A DNA stretch of 21,738 bases from Clostridiaceae bacterium (GTDB lineage Bacteria; Bacillota_A; Clostridia; Clostridiales; Clostridiaceae), in contig JAQSXU010000052.1 in the NCBI GenBank assembly GCA_029256485.1, forward strand, positions 1 to 21,738, read 5' to 3'. Each line of letters starts with the position of its first letter. Within the stretch, counting starts at the first letter, position 1. The notes beneath the pieces were generated by a model, which saw only the letters and a program-made list of their open reading frames with translations, ran no database searches and was not told the origin of the DNA. Below are positions 1 to 8,291 of this stretch, piece by piece. Both the position numbers and the translations under genes were made by a program.

Positions 1-426
1 GATATGAAGGCTGGAGAAGTACTTTTTGCCAGCAGATTCACCAATCAGTTTAAAGAAACTGAGCAGATAACAAGAAAGATAAAGGACGGCTGCAGAGCAG
101 TGTCCATAGGAGTAACAGATGTGGAGTCCGTGTCCAGCTTAATTAATCCTGAGAACTATGTGGATGTGGTTTCCACCACAGGTGATAAAAATAACCCTCA
201 GACTGTAACACTGCTCACCAATGTAAGAGTGCTTGCTGTGGGAAAGAGAATTACTGAAAAGGATACAGCTGTAAAAACCACAGATAAATTGACTCAAAAT
301 GATAAATCAAATGGAGATTATACTTCAGTTACAGTGGAACTAAAGCCTGACGATATAGTTAAAATTGTTAATGCTGATGAAAAGGGAGATATTAAATTTG
401 TTCTCAGAAGTCAGCTGGCACCTTAA
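1..426 (+). CDS. cpaB: Tad pilus assembly protein CpaB/RcpC, C-terminal part (5' end outside window)
   Basis: The reading frame is already open at base 1 (GAT codon), so the gene starts upstream and only about 141 C-terminal residues are seen. The visible part begins in the end of an SAF-like region (GEVLFASRF) and continues into the RcpC/CpaB C-terminal domain, recognisable from AVSIGVTDVESV, YVDVVSTTGDKN and LLTNVRVLAVGK. CpaB/RcpC proteins are periplasmic or extracytoplasmic assembly factors of Tad/Flp pili. The gene lies 19 nt before cpaE/tadZ and heads the visible Tad operon, which supports the call. The tail after the conserved domain (about residues 85-141) is polar and may be a species-specific extension. 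Family assignment is firm; the N-terminal membrane anchor cannot be checked here. Confidence 0.85.
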   Translation, partial: DMKAGEVLFASRFTNQFKETEQITRKIKDGCRAVSIGVTDVESVSSLINPENYVDVVSTTGDKNNPQTVTLLTNVRVLAVGKRITEKDTAVKTTDKLTQNDKSNGDYTSVTVELKPDDIVKIVNADEKGDIKFVLRSQLAP

Positions 427-445
427 AATATGAGGAGGGGAACCA

Positions 446-1216
446 ATGCAGATAGATGAAACTTTTAAAGCTGAAACTGAAAAAGGAAAGGGCACAATGG
501 TTATTTTTGCAAGCGGCAAAGGGGGAGTAGGGAAAACTGTAATTTCTGTAAATACGGCTGTTGAACTTGCAGATATGGGGTTCTCCACATGTATTATGGA
601 CGGTAATTTTCAATTTGGAGATGTAAATCTTGCCATGGATATACAGCCATCCTTTACAATAAGTGATTTAGTACATGACTTGGATTCTCCTGAAAACATA
701 AAAATTTCATATTACCTTGATAAACACAGCAGCGGAGCAGATGTTTTATCCTCGCCTGCAAATCCTGAACAGAGTGATTTAATAAAATCCTCACATATTA
801 AAAATATCTGCGGCAGAATCTTAGAGAAGCATGATTTTTTAATTGTGGATCTGCCTTCAGGACTTTGTGAAAATAATTTAACTTTTATGGAAATGGCTCA
901 TAAGATTTTTGTAGTAACAGATACCAGTTTTGCAGCATTAAAGAATACAAAAACATTTTTAAGAACATCCAGCATGCTGAAAATGGATAACAAAGTTAGT
1001 GTAATTATTAATCGCTGTGATGCACAGGGTATCATAAAAGCAGGTGACGTTCAGAACATGCTTGATGTAAGGGGAGCTGTTTTTATATGTAACAATTCAA
1101 AAATAGTATCCAAATCCTTTGCAATGGGTATTCCCTTTGTAACCAGTAAACCTAAAGAAAAAATCAGTAAGGATGTTAAAGAATTGGCTGGCAGGCTATC
1201 AAGCAATATAAAGTAA
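446..1216 (+). CDS. tadZ: TadZ/CpaE-like MinD-family ATPase of the Tad pilus
   Basis: A 256-residue ParA/MinD-type P-loop ATPase. The deviant Walker A motif GKGGVGKT is at residues 24-31, with the signature lysine K25 and the P-loop lysine K30. It is followed by an MDGNFQFGDVNLAMDI switch region and FLIVDLPSGL (Walker B type). TadZ/CpaE proteins localise Tad pilus machinery at the membrane. Canonical CpaE carries an N-terminal receiver-like domain; here only about 17 residues precede the ATPase core, so this is the short form. The start ATG at 446 follows a strong AGGAGGGG site with 5 nt spacing. It sits between cpaB and cpaF, the usual Tad order. Confidence 0.88.
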   Translation: MQIDETFKAETEKGKGTMVIFASGKGGVGKTVISVNTAVELADMGFSTCIMDGNFQFGDVNLAMDIQPSFTISDLVHDLDSPENIKISYYLDKHSSGADVLSSPANPEQSDLIKSSHIKNICGRILEKHDFLIVDLPSGLCENNLTFMEMAHKIFVVTDTSFAALKNTKTFLRTSSMLKMDNKVSVIINRCDAQGIIKAGDVQNMLDVRGAVFICNNSKIVSKSFAMGIPFVTSKPKEKISKDVKELAGRLSSNIK

Positions 1217-1256
1217 AATACATTGATAAAATAAAATATAAATGAGGAAGGATAGT

Positions 1257-2633
1257 ATGGGGTTACTCAATAGAATAAGTAATTCACAAAAGGTTCAAGA
1301 GGAAAAAGCTAATATTCAGATAGAAAAAAAAGCTGTTTTATATGACGGTACAATAGAAAAACACCATGCTACTATTGCTAGCAAGGAGAGAGAATTAAAG
1401 CGCAAGATTCAAAGAAAAATAATGGAGCAGTTTGGAAATGAACAGGATATAGATAAAGTAGTTTCTGAAATAGAACCAATTACCCTGGAAATTATAAAAA
1501 AAGATCAGGGCGACTTCAGACGTGTAAATATGAAAAAAATTGTGCAGGAAATTATAAATGATATAACAGGATACGGACCCATTAATCCCCTTCTTCAGGA
1601 CCCTGAAATAACAGAGGTTATGGTTAATGGTCCGGATATGGTATATGTAGAAAAAGAGGGTAAGCTGGAATTTACAGATGTAAAGTTTAGAGATGATGCC
1701 CAGGTAATGCAGGTTATTGAAAAAATAGTTTCTCCTCTGGGAAGAAGAATAGATGAAAGCAGTCCCATGGTAGACGCCAGACTGCCTGACGGTTCCAGGG
1801 TTAATGCTATAATTCCACCGCTGTCATTGAATGGTCCTGTTATTACCATAAGAAAATTCTCTAAGGATCCATATACCGTAGAAGATCTAATAAACTTCGG
1901 CACACTTTCCAGGGACATGGCAGTATTTTTGAATGCCTGTGTAAAAGCAAAAATTAATATCTTCATATGCGGAGGAACAAGCTCAGGAAAAACCACTACA
2001 TTAAATGTGCTGTCATCCTTTATACCAAACAATGAAAGAATAATAACCATTGAGGATGCTGCAGAGCTTCAGCTTTCTCAGGAGCATGTTATTTCCCTGG
2101 AAGCAAGGCCAGCTAATATAGAAGGCAAGGGTGAAGTAACCATTAGAGATTTGGTAATCAATTCTCTTAGAATGAGGCCAGATCGATTAGTGGTAGGCGA
2201 GGTCAGAGGAGGAGAAGCACTGGATATGCTTCAGGCAATGAATACAGGACAGGACGGTTCACTGGCCACGGGACATTCCAACAGTTCCCGTGATATGATT
2301 TCTCGTCTTGAAACCATGGTATTAATGGCAGGGGTAGATCTTCCTGTGAGAGCAATAAGACAGCAGATAGTAGGTGCCATAAATTTAATTGTGGATCAGA
2401 CAAGATTTAAGGATGGATCCAGAAGAATTGTAAATATCACTGAGGTTCAAGGCATGGAAGGGGATGTAATAGTTCTGCAGGATATTTTTACTTTTAAGCA
2501 GAAAAAAGTTGATGCCAATGGAAAAGTAGTTGGTAATTTTGTTCCTACGGGTATAAGACCAAAATTTTATGATGATTTTGAGGCCTATGGCATACACGTA
2601 CCAGCATCTATTTTTAACCCGGAGGAGTGGTAA
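1257..2633 (+). CDS. tadA: TadA/CpaF secretion ATPase of the Tad pilus
   Basis: A 458-residue type II/IV secretion-system hexameric ATPase that powers pilus assembly at the cytoplasmic membrane face. Visible landmarks are EITEVMVNGPDMVYVE (N-terminal domain), the Walker A motif GGTSSGKT at about residues 239-246, ITIEDAAEL (Asp box), the Walker B region LVVGEVRGGE with E315, and the His box TGHSNS with H340. I prefer the ATG at 1257 to the in-frame ATG at 1242: GAGGAAGGA at 1245-1253 is a good ribosome site for 1257 but lies inside the longer version. The first 60 residues are charged and helical, as in CpaF. The stop overlaps the ribosome site of the next gene, so translation is probably coupled. 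Confidence 0.95.
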   Translation: MGLLNRISNSQKVQEEKANIQIEKKAVLYDGTIEKHHATIASKERELKRKIQRKIMEQFGNEQDIDKVVSEIEPITLEIIKKDQGDFRRVNMKKIVQEIINDITGYGPINPLLQDPEITEVMVNGPDMVYVEKEGKLEFTDVKFRDDAQVMQVIEKIVSPLGRRIDESSPMVDARLPDGSRVNAIIPPLSLNGPVITIRKFSKDPYTVEDLINFGTLSRDMAVFLNACVKAKINIFICGGTSSGKTTTLNVLSSFIPNNERIITIEDAAELQLSQEHVISLEARPANIEGKGEVTIRDLVINSLRMRPDRLVVGEVRGGEALDMLQAMNTGQDGSLATGHSNSSRDMISRLETMVLMAGVDLPVRAIRQQIVGAINLIVDQTRFKDGSRRIVNITEVQGMEGDVIVLQDIFTFKQKKVDANGKVVGNFVPTGIRPKFYDDFEAYGIHVPASIFNPEEW

Positions 2634-2635
2634 AA

Positions 2636-3619
2636 TTGGAAAATATAATAACCATTTTTTGGTTTATATCTATATTCATGTTTGTTACAGGTTTATTATA
2701 TTGTTTTTTGCTGCGAAATAAGAATTTAGAAAAAAGATTAAATTACTATCTTGATATTAAGAAGAAATATAAAAGGGGTAAAAAAGGAAGAACCACGGGA
2801 AATACAGAGCAAAGCTTTTTAATAAAATGCAATGAATTTATCCGTGAAACCCTTAAAAAACTACTGCCAGGTGAAAATCAGCAGAAATTAAATCAAGAAC
2901 TTATAAGTGCAGGAGTAAATTTAAAACCTGAGGAATATGTAATGCTTAAGTGGTTTTTAGCATTTATAACTGGAGCCATTGTGTACTTATTTGTCAGCAT
3001 AAAATTACTTTCTATTCCAGCAGCTGTATCGGGATATATTTATCTAGGGATATGGCTGAAGAATAAAAGAAAACTCAGATTGCAGAAATTTAATGATGCA
3101 CTGCCGGATATGATAAACACTATAATAGGGTCATTAAAATCAGGATACAGCATTGGTCAGGCTATGAAAACTGTATCTGAAGAAAGTGAATCTCCTGTAA
3201 AGGATGAAATCAATGTGCTGCTAAATGAGCTGAATTATGGAATCACCATGGAGGAAGCATTAAATAATTTAAACACTAGAATGCCCAGTGTGGATTTAGA
3301 TCTTATGATACGGGCTATATTAATTCAAAGACAGGTGGGAGGAAATTTATCCAGCATACTTGAAATAATAGTAAATACCATAAGGGAAAGAAAAAAATTG
3401 GAAAGACGAGTTAGAACACTAACTGCTCAGGGGAGACTTTCAGGAAAAATTATAGGGGCCCTGCCGTTTTTTCTTGCGGGGTTTATTTATTTATTAAATC
3501 CAGAGTATATAACGGATTTTTTGAAAAACACTGCTGGACAATTAGCCATATCAATTGGCATTTTGCTTGCACTAGTAGGGCGTATAGTAATCAATAGAAT
3601 TACAAAAATAGAGGTGTAG
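2636..3619 (+). CDS. tadB: TadB, Tad pilus inner-membrane platform protein
   Basis: A type II secretion F-domain (T2SSF) membrane protein, about 327 residues. A hydrophobic N-terminal segment (IITIFWFISIFMFVTGLLYC) is followed by a basic stretch, two membrane segments around residues 105-145, the cytoplasmic F domain with ALPDMINTIIGSLKSGYSI and RAILIQRQVGGNLSSIL, and two C-terminal membrane segments. TadB and TadC form the platform on which the ATPase TadA acts. Start choice: GGAGGAG at 2621-2627 overlaps the tadA stop and is spaced 8 nt from a TTG at 2636. A GTG at 2627 lies inside that site and is less likely. A TTG start with overlap suggests coupling to tadA translation. Confidence 0.9.
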   Translation: MENIITIFWFISIFMFVTGLLYCFLLRNKNLEKRLNYYLDIKKKYKRGKKGRTTGNTEQSFLIKCNEFIRETLKKLLPGENQQKLNQELISAGVNLKPEEYVMLKWFLAFITGAIVYLFVSIKLLSIPAAVSGYIYLGIWLKNKRKLRLQKFNDALPDMINTIIGSLKSGYSIGQAMKTVSEESESPVKDEINVLLNELNYGITMEEALNNLNTRMPSVDLDLMIRAILIQRQVGGNLSSILEIIVNTIRERKKLERRVRTLTAQGRLSGKIIGALPFFLAGFIYLLNPEYITDFLKNTAGQLAISIGILLALVGRIVINRITKIEV

Positions 3620-3622
3620 AGT

Positions 3623-4540
3623 ATGGTAGTTTTTTCTTTCCTGGTTACTGCAGTACTTTTTGTATATTTTGCAGCAGCTAAAAGTTTTGAAGGTGAATAT
3701 AAATTAAAAAGCAGAATAGATTCTTTTGTATCTCCAGAACAAAAGCCTATAAGTGAAAAAAAGAATTCTAAATCCGGGCTTAAGCAAGCACTGGGATCTT
3801 TAATAAATAAACTAAGAGATTATTATAACAGCACACTGCCTTCAAAAAATGAAATAGCACTGCAGAAAAAACTTTTACAGGCAGGTAATCCATTAAATAT
3901 GACCACAGCAGATTATTATATTATAAATACTATTATTAGAATAGCTGTTCCTCTGCTGTTTGGTGCCTATGGCATACTGCTGGGTTTAGATTTGTACAAA
4001 ATTATTCTTTTAGCATTAATAGGCTTTCTATTATCCTTTATGGCTCTGAATTTTTATATCAGCGGCAGAAAAAAGAAAAGATACAGAAAAGCACTGAGAG
4101 AGCTTCCTGACTTTCTGGATGTTTTAACTATAAGTGTGGAAGCAGGACTGGGCTTTGACATAGCTTTAAATAAAACCATAGAAAAGGGAAATGGAATACT
4201 ATGTTCTGAATTTTACACCTGTTTAGAGGAAATGCGTCTTGGCAGAACAAGAAAAGAAGCACTTTTGGGTGTAAAGGAAAGACTTAATTTCAGCGAAATG
4301 ATTTCTTTTATTAACAGTATAGTTCAATCTGAAAGGCTTGGAACAGGCATTGTACAGATATTAAGATCAAAATCTGAAGATGAAAGGGATAAACGAAAAC
4401 AAAGGGCAGAGGAAGCGGCAATGAAAACATCAATAGAAATATTATTTCCGCTGTTATTTTTAATTTTTCCAAGCATATTTATTATAGTAATAGGACCTGC
4501 TGCGCTGCAGCTTATAAAAGCTATTAGTGGTATAAAGTGA
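3623..4540 (+). CDS. tadC: TadC, Tad pilus inner-membrane platform protein
   Basis: A 305-residue T2SSF-domain protein and paralogue of the preceding TadB. It has an N-terminal membrane segment (VFSFLVTAVLFVYFAAA), a pair of membrane helices around residues 95-145, an F domain with ELPDFLDVLTISVEAGLGFDIAL and SIVQSERLGTGIVQIL, and a hydrophobic C-terminus (ILFPLLFLIFPSIFIIVIG). It starts 3 nt after tadB, so the two are one transcriptional and probably translational unit. In Tad loci tadC is often followed by TadE/TadF-like pseudopilins; here a dynamin-like gene follows instead. Any Flp pilin genes must lie outside the window. Confidence 0.92.
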   Translation: MVVFSFLVTAVLFVYFAAAKSFEGEYKLKSRIDSFVSPEQKPISEKKNSKSGLKQALGSLINKLRDYYNSTLPSKNEIALQKKLLQAGNPLNMTTADYYIINTIIRIAVPLLFGAYGILLGLDLYKIILLALIGFLLSFMALNFYISGRKKKRYRKALRELPDFLDVLTISVEAGLGFDIALNKTIEKGNGILCSEFYTCLEEMRLGRTRKEALLGVKERLNFSEMISFINSIVQSERLGTGIVQILRSKSEDERDKRKQRAEEAAMKTSIEILFPLLFLIFPSIFIIVIGPAALQLIKAISGIK

Positions 4541-4561
4541 AGGATGTGCTGAGATTTATTA

Positions 4562-4590
4562 CCCCTTAAGGTAGAATTTACTTTAAGGGG
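4562..4590 (+). terminator. Hairpin after tadC (weak terminator or attenuator)
   Basis: Arms 4562-4573 and 4579-4590 form a 12-bp stem (one G-T pair) around a 5-nt loop, with four C-G pairs at the base. The following sequence (ATAGTGATTTTA) has only a short T run, so termination is likely partial. It separates tadC from the dynamin-like gene, 38 nt downstream, and could lower its expression relative to the pilus genes. Confidence 0.5.
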
Positions 4591-4627
4591 ATAGTGATTT
4601 TAAACCATAAAATATGGGGGAATAAGT

Positions 4628-7225
4628 ATGAAGGTTATAAAAGTTAATGGGTGTAGAAAAGATATTGCTGTAATAAAAAGAAATTTGGAAAATGTGCCAT
4701 GCAATTCAATATTTATTTTAGATAATGGGGAGCCATTGTATGAATTTATAGAAAACCTGGAGCTGGATGACAATCTGCTGTATAATCTGAGAATAGCAAA
4801 AGAAATAGATTTTAGCAGTGTTTCAGTTCAAGTTAGGGATAAGATTACAGATAGTTCTATTCTGGACAACATTACCTCTTTAAGTAAACTGCTAGAAGCC
4901 ATGGATGAAGATAAAATAAAAGATAATAGGATTATAATTGACACAGAGGATAATGATTTAATAAGTAAAGTTATGCAGGCTTTCATATATTTGGATATTG
5001 ATATTGAAGTAATGATGGAAAAGGAAAAAAGAGATAGGAAAATAGTAAATGCTTTTATAAGAAACTATGAAAAATTGAGAAATTCTATAGTTAACAGTGA
5101 AAGAAATGTACAGAACTTAAGAACTAAGAATGATTTTATAGATGAAAGGAAAGGCATTTTAAATATTTTGTATGAAATTGAAAAAAGTTTGGACAAGGCT
5201 AGAGAGAGAGAACTGAATATTTCAGTAATGGCCACTAAAAAAGCAGGTAAAAGTGTCATAGTAAATTCCTTCTTAAATGAGCAGTATGCGCCCACAAGTT
5301 TTGAACTGCCAACTCCAAATAATTGTATTTATAAAAGAAGCAAGGACAATAATATAAGACTGCTGTATGGAAAAAATGATATGCTATTTAAAAGTCCGCA
5401 GCATATTTATAAATATATATACAAAGAATTTAAAAAAGCACAAAATGATAAAGCTAATGGATATACCATTGATGATATGGAAATATATTATTCCAGCCAA
5501 GGCAGTGATATTGCACCCTTTACTATTATTGATACACCTGGCAGCAACTATGTTGTAGCAAAAAATAATAATAGTGAAAATATGCATAAAAGAATTGCTT
5601 ACAGCTGGATAGAAAAATCAGATGTAATACTGTTTTTAATAAACTACTCCAGTTATCTTACCATGGATGAAGAGGAATTTTTCAAAAATATAAAGACACA
5701 GTTTGAAAAACATAATAAATTTTATTCACTTATTGTGGTAGTAAATAAGCTGGATGAAATGTACATTAGTGAATGTGAAAATAAATCTACAGCCAGATTT
5801 TTAGATTATATAAGGTGCAAACTTTCTGATCTGGGGTATAAGGGCTTTATCGTTATGGGAACATCTGCAAGATCATATTTTGATCTAATTAAAATAGGCA
5901 GAATTGATAGTGATATTTTAAAAGATACTGGGGAAACAGAATCAATTGAAAGTCTTAAAGGTTACCCATTGAGACAGCGTTTAAAAAATCTAAAGAAAAA
6001 GTTTATTGGGAAAACCGACATGAGCTCATTAAGCTTTGTAGATGATCAGCTGGAGAAATTAGAGTGCTTTTATGGATTAGAGGATTACGATTTAAATACA
6101 TTAAGACAGAAAAGCGGTATACCAAAATTAAAAAAATATGCTTCCTATATAGCTGTACAAAAGGCAAATGTTGAATTATATGGACTGTTGATAAGGGAAA
6201 TAGATGAGAAGTATACCAAACTTTCAAGCTGCTTTGCAATAAACAATCTGGTATCCGCCAAGAACAAAAAATCCGATGAGCTGCAGGAAATAGAATATAT
6301 GATTAATAATATAATAGATAAATTCAACTTTATTAATCAGGACAATGAAAACAAGCTGAGCTTTAAGGAATTTGAAAATAAACTACTGAACAGCGCACAA
6401 ATATCCTTGAATAAGGCATTGAGTCGTATGCTGGATTTATATGAAACTAGAGTTGACGAGTTTTTTATGAAGCTTATGCTGAAAAATTCTTCTGAGCTGA
6501 AGATGATTAAAAATAAAATCAAAGATATTGACTTTGATATTAATAATAAAGCATTTAATGAGGAATTTAAAAATGTAGTTGAAAATTCATTGAAATTATT
6601 AAACAATGAGGCTGATAAAAAGATAAAGCATATTAAAGAAGTGGAAGACAGCATGAAAGAAACAGTTCACGCTTTCAGCGACATAATTAGAAAAGAATAT
6701 AATCTGACAAACTTTGATATAGCTGTGCCTCAGGTTGGTAAAGACATTAATCAAATGATGCTGTTTAATATGCCTGAAGTTGATATTCATAATGATGTGG
6801 TTAAGGAAAAAGTACTTGAGAGTATAGAAATGGAGACAAATGCAGCTGAAAAATTAGTTAATTTTTTTACAAAAGTCAAAGTTGGAGCATATTCAATAAA
6901 CAGCAGACAGCTTAGGACAATTAAAAGTGATTATATTAAATATATAAGAAGTATTCAATATGATGCTTACTACAATTCTCTTAAGAAAATTGTGAGTAAC
7001 AGTATAGATGAATACAATATACAAATTCAAGGAATTTTCAGCAGAATTACAAGTGTTTATCAAAATATTTTTAATGATATGATAAAGGAGTTATCTTCTG
7101 CTAGAACTAATTCCCAAGATCAGATAGAAGCATTAGATAACAAGCTTAAATTTTATGATGAAATTTATACTGAAATTAAGAACTTTATAGAAGAGTGGAC
7201 AGCAATAAGAAATGCTTCAATGTAG
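4628..7225 (+). CDS. Dynamin-like large GTPase linked to the Tad operon
   Basis: An 865-residue protein with a dynamin-type GTPase domain starting near residue 195. The G1 loop is ATKKAGKS (202-209), keeping GKS but with Ala where the first Gly of GxxxxGKS is usual. The G2 region has PTSFELPTPNN, G3 is DTPG (302-305) and G4 is NKLD (373-376). Residues after about 470 are long, charged helices with coiled-coil character, as in bacterial dynamin stalks; I see no clear transmembrane segment. Residues 1-170 match no domain I recognise. Bacterial dynamin-like proteins bind and remodel membranes; what this one does is unknown. ATG 4628 follows GGGGG. It is 87 nt after tadC on the same strand, so co-transcription is possible but interrupted by a hairpin. 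Confidence 0.8.
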   Translation: MKVIKVNGCRKDIAVIKRNLENVPCNSIFILDNGEPLYEFIENLELDDNLLYNLRIAKEIDFSSVSVQVRDKITDSSILDNITSLSKLLEAMDEDKIKDNRIIIDTEDNDLISKVMQAFIYLDIDIEVMMEKEKRDRKIVNAFIRNYEKLRNSIVNSERNVQNLRTKNDFIDERKGILNILYEIEKSLDKARERELNISVMATKKAGKSVIVNSFLNEQYAPTSFELPTPNNCIYKRSKDNNIRLLYGKNDMLFKSPQHIYKYIYKEFKKAQNDKANGYTIDDMEIYYSSQGSDIAPFTIIDTPGSNYVVAKNNNSENMHKRIAYSWIEKSDVILFLINYSSYLTMDEEEFFKNIKTQFEKHNKFYSLIVVVNKLDEMYISECENKSTARFLDYIRCKLSDLGYKGFIVMGTSARSYFDLIKIGRIDSDILKDTGETESIESLKGYPLRQRLKNLKKKFIGKTDMSSLSFVDDQLEKLECFYGLEDYDLNTLRQKSGIPKLKKYASYIAVQKANVELYGLLIREIDEKYTKLSSCFAINNLVSAKNKKSDELQEIEYMINNIIDKFNFINQDNENKLSFKEFENKLLNSAQISLNKALSRMLDLYETRVDEFFMKLMLKNSSELKMIKNKIKDIDFDINNKAFNEEFKNVVENSLKLLNNEADKKIKHIKEVEDSMKETVHAFSDIIRKEYNLTNFDIAVPQVGKDINQMMLFNMPEVDIHNDVVKEKVLESIEMETNAAEKLVNFFTKVKVGAYSINSRQLRTIKSDYIKYIRSIQYDAYYNSLKKIVSNSIDEYNIQIQGIFSRITSVYQNIFNDMIKELSSARTNSQDQIEALDNKLKFYDEIYTEIKNFIEEWTAIRNASM

Positions 7226-7235
7226 ATAAATAAAA

Positions 7236-7264
7236 AAACACGGAATAATATTTTTTCCGTGTTT
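7236..7264. terminator. Two-way terminator between the dynamin-like gene and kdgT
   Basis: The stem AAACACGGA (7236-7244) / TCCGTGTTT (7256-7264) has an 11-nt loop. On the minus strand the stem is followed by a run of T (complement of the A run at 7232-7238), a good U tract for the convergent kdgT transcript. On + the tail TAATTTATTAATTT is weaker. Confidence 0.75.
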
Positions 7265-7292
7265 AATTTATTAATTTATTAATGATTTTTTT

Positions 7293-8264
7293 TCACGCAG
7301 CAGCTTCATTATTTAGTCTTTTTAATTTACTATTTTTAAGTAATTTGAATGTATAAGAAACAATAAATGGACAAACGATAGCAGATACTACACATGCTGC
7401 TGCAACTTGTGCAGTAGCTATTGTTGCTATAGCAGCTAATGTTGGATCTGCTGCTGCAACAGCAGCTGGTGTGGCTACAGCATTTCCTGCTGTTGACCCT
7501 GTTGCAAGTCCAATTATAGGCTCTTCTTTAAATAACTTCAGAAGTATATAAGCTCCTACTCCAGTAAAGGCTGCTATCACTCCTAATAATATACCAGGGC
7601 CTCCAGCCTTTACAATTGTTGTAAGATTCATTCCTGCACCTAATGGGAAGGAGAAGAATGGAATTAATAATAATTTACTGCTTCCAAGGAACTTTCTCAT
7701 ATCAGTATCAATATTTCCTAAAATCATTCCTATTACTATTGGAATTAATACTGCTACAAGTGCCTTAAGAGGAATTTGAGCAAGTCCTGATGCACCTAAT
7801 GCAACTAATGTAAAGAACGGACCATCTTTTAAAGACAATAAAGCATAAGCGCCAACATCAGTTTCATCACCATACTGTGAAGCAAGAGATGCATATAATC
7901 CGCCATTACAATTTGTTAATGCTGAAAGGATTGCAAGTGGTGATAAACCTAATACTCCGGCAGGTCCAAAAACTTTTCCTACAAATATACCAATACCAGC
8001 ACCTACTATAAATTTTCCTGTAATTAATAGTGCACCTTTTTTTAATGCCTTTGGTGCTAATTTAAAATTAATTTGTGAACCTATTAAGAACATAAAACAA
8101 GCTAAAATTGTTGATGATGCTGATGAACTGAATAATGCCGTTGTAAAACCGCCGATTTTTAAAAACTGTGGGAAAAATGTATTAACTAATACTCCTAAAA
8201 AAAGTGGAACAACCATCATACCGCCTGGAATTTTATCAATTGTTTTCTTTAATGGAATTTGCAT
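7293..8264 (-). CDS. KdgT-family permease (2-keto-3-deoxygluconate permease family), possible dicarboxylate transporter
   Basis: A 323-residue, highly hydrophobic protein with about ten membrane segments. It matches the KdgT family throughout: the start MQIPLKKTIDKIPGGMMVVPLFLG, the TNCNGGLYASL and SLKDGPF motifs, the LIPFFSFPLGAGMNLT segment and GSTAGNAVATPAAVAAADP. The length equals that of E. coli KdgT (327). A strong AGGAGGT site precedes the ATG. It lies 27 nt downstream of the malic enzyme gene in one operon, next to a CitA-type two-component system, and no gene for KDG metabolism (kdgK, kdgA) is nearby. From context I infer that the substrate may be malate or another C4 acid rather than 2-keto-3-deoxygluconate. 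Family is certain; substrate is not. Confidence 0.88.
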   Translation of the reverse strand: MQIPLKKTIDKIPGGMMVVPLFLGVLVNTFFPQFLKIGGFTTALFSSSASSTILACFMFLIGSQINFKLAPKALKKGALLITGKFIVGAGIGIFVGKVFGPAGVLGLSPLAILSALTNCNGGLYASLASQYGDETDVGAYALLSLKDGPFFTLVALGASGLAQIPLKALVAVLIPIVIGMILGNIDTDMRKFLGSSKLLLIPFFSFPLGAGMNLTTIVKAGGPGILLGVIAAFTGVGAYILLKLFKEEPIIGLATGSTAGNAVATPAAVAAADPTLAAIATIATAQVAAACVVSAIVCPFIVSYTFKLLKNSKLKRLNNEAAA

Positions 8265-8291
8265 TTTTATACCTCCTATTTTTTATTAATT

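Noticed and set aside
1595..2050. Open frame of about 150 codons on the minus strand inside tadA
   Set aside because: It lies wholly inside a well-conserved ATPase gene on the other strand, has no ribosome site, and its composition is that of an antisense frame.
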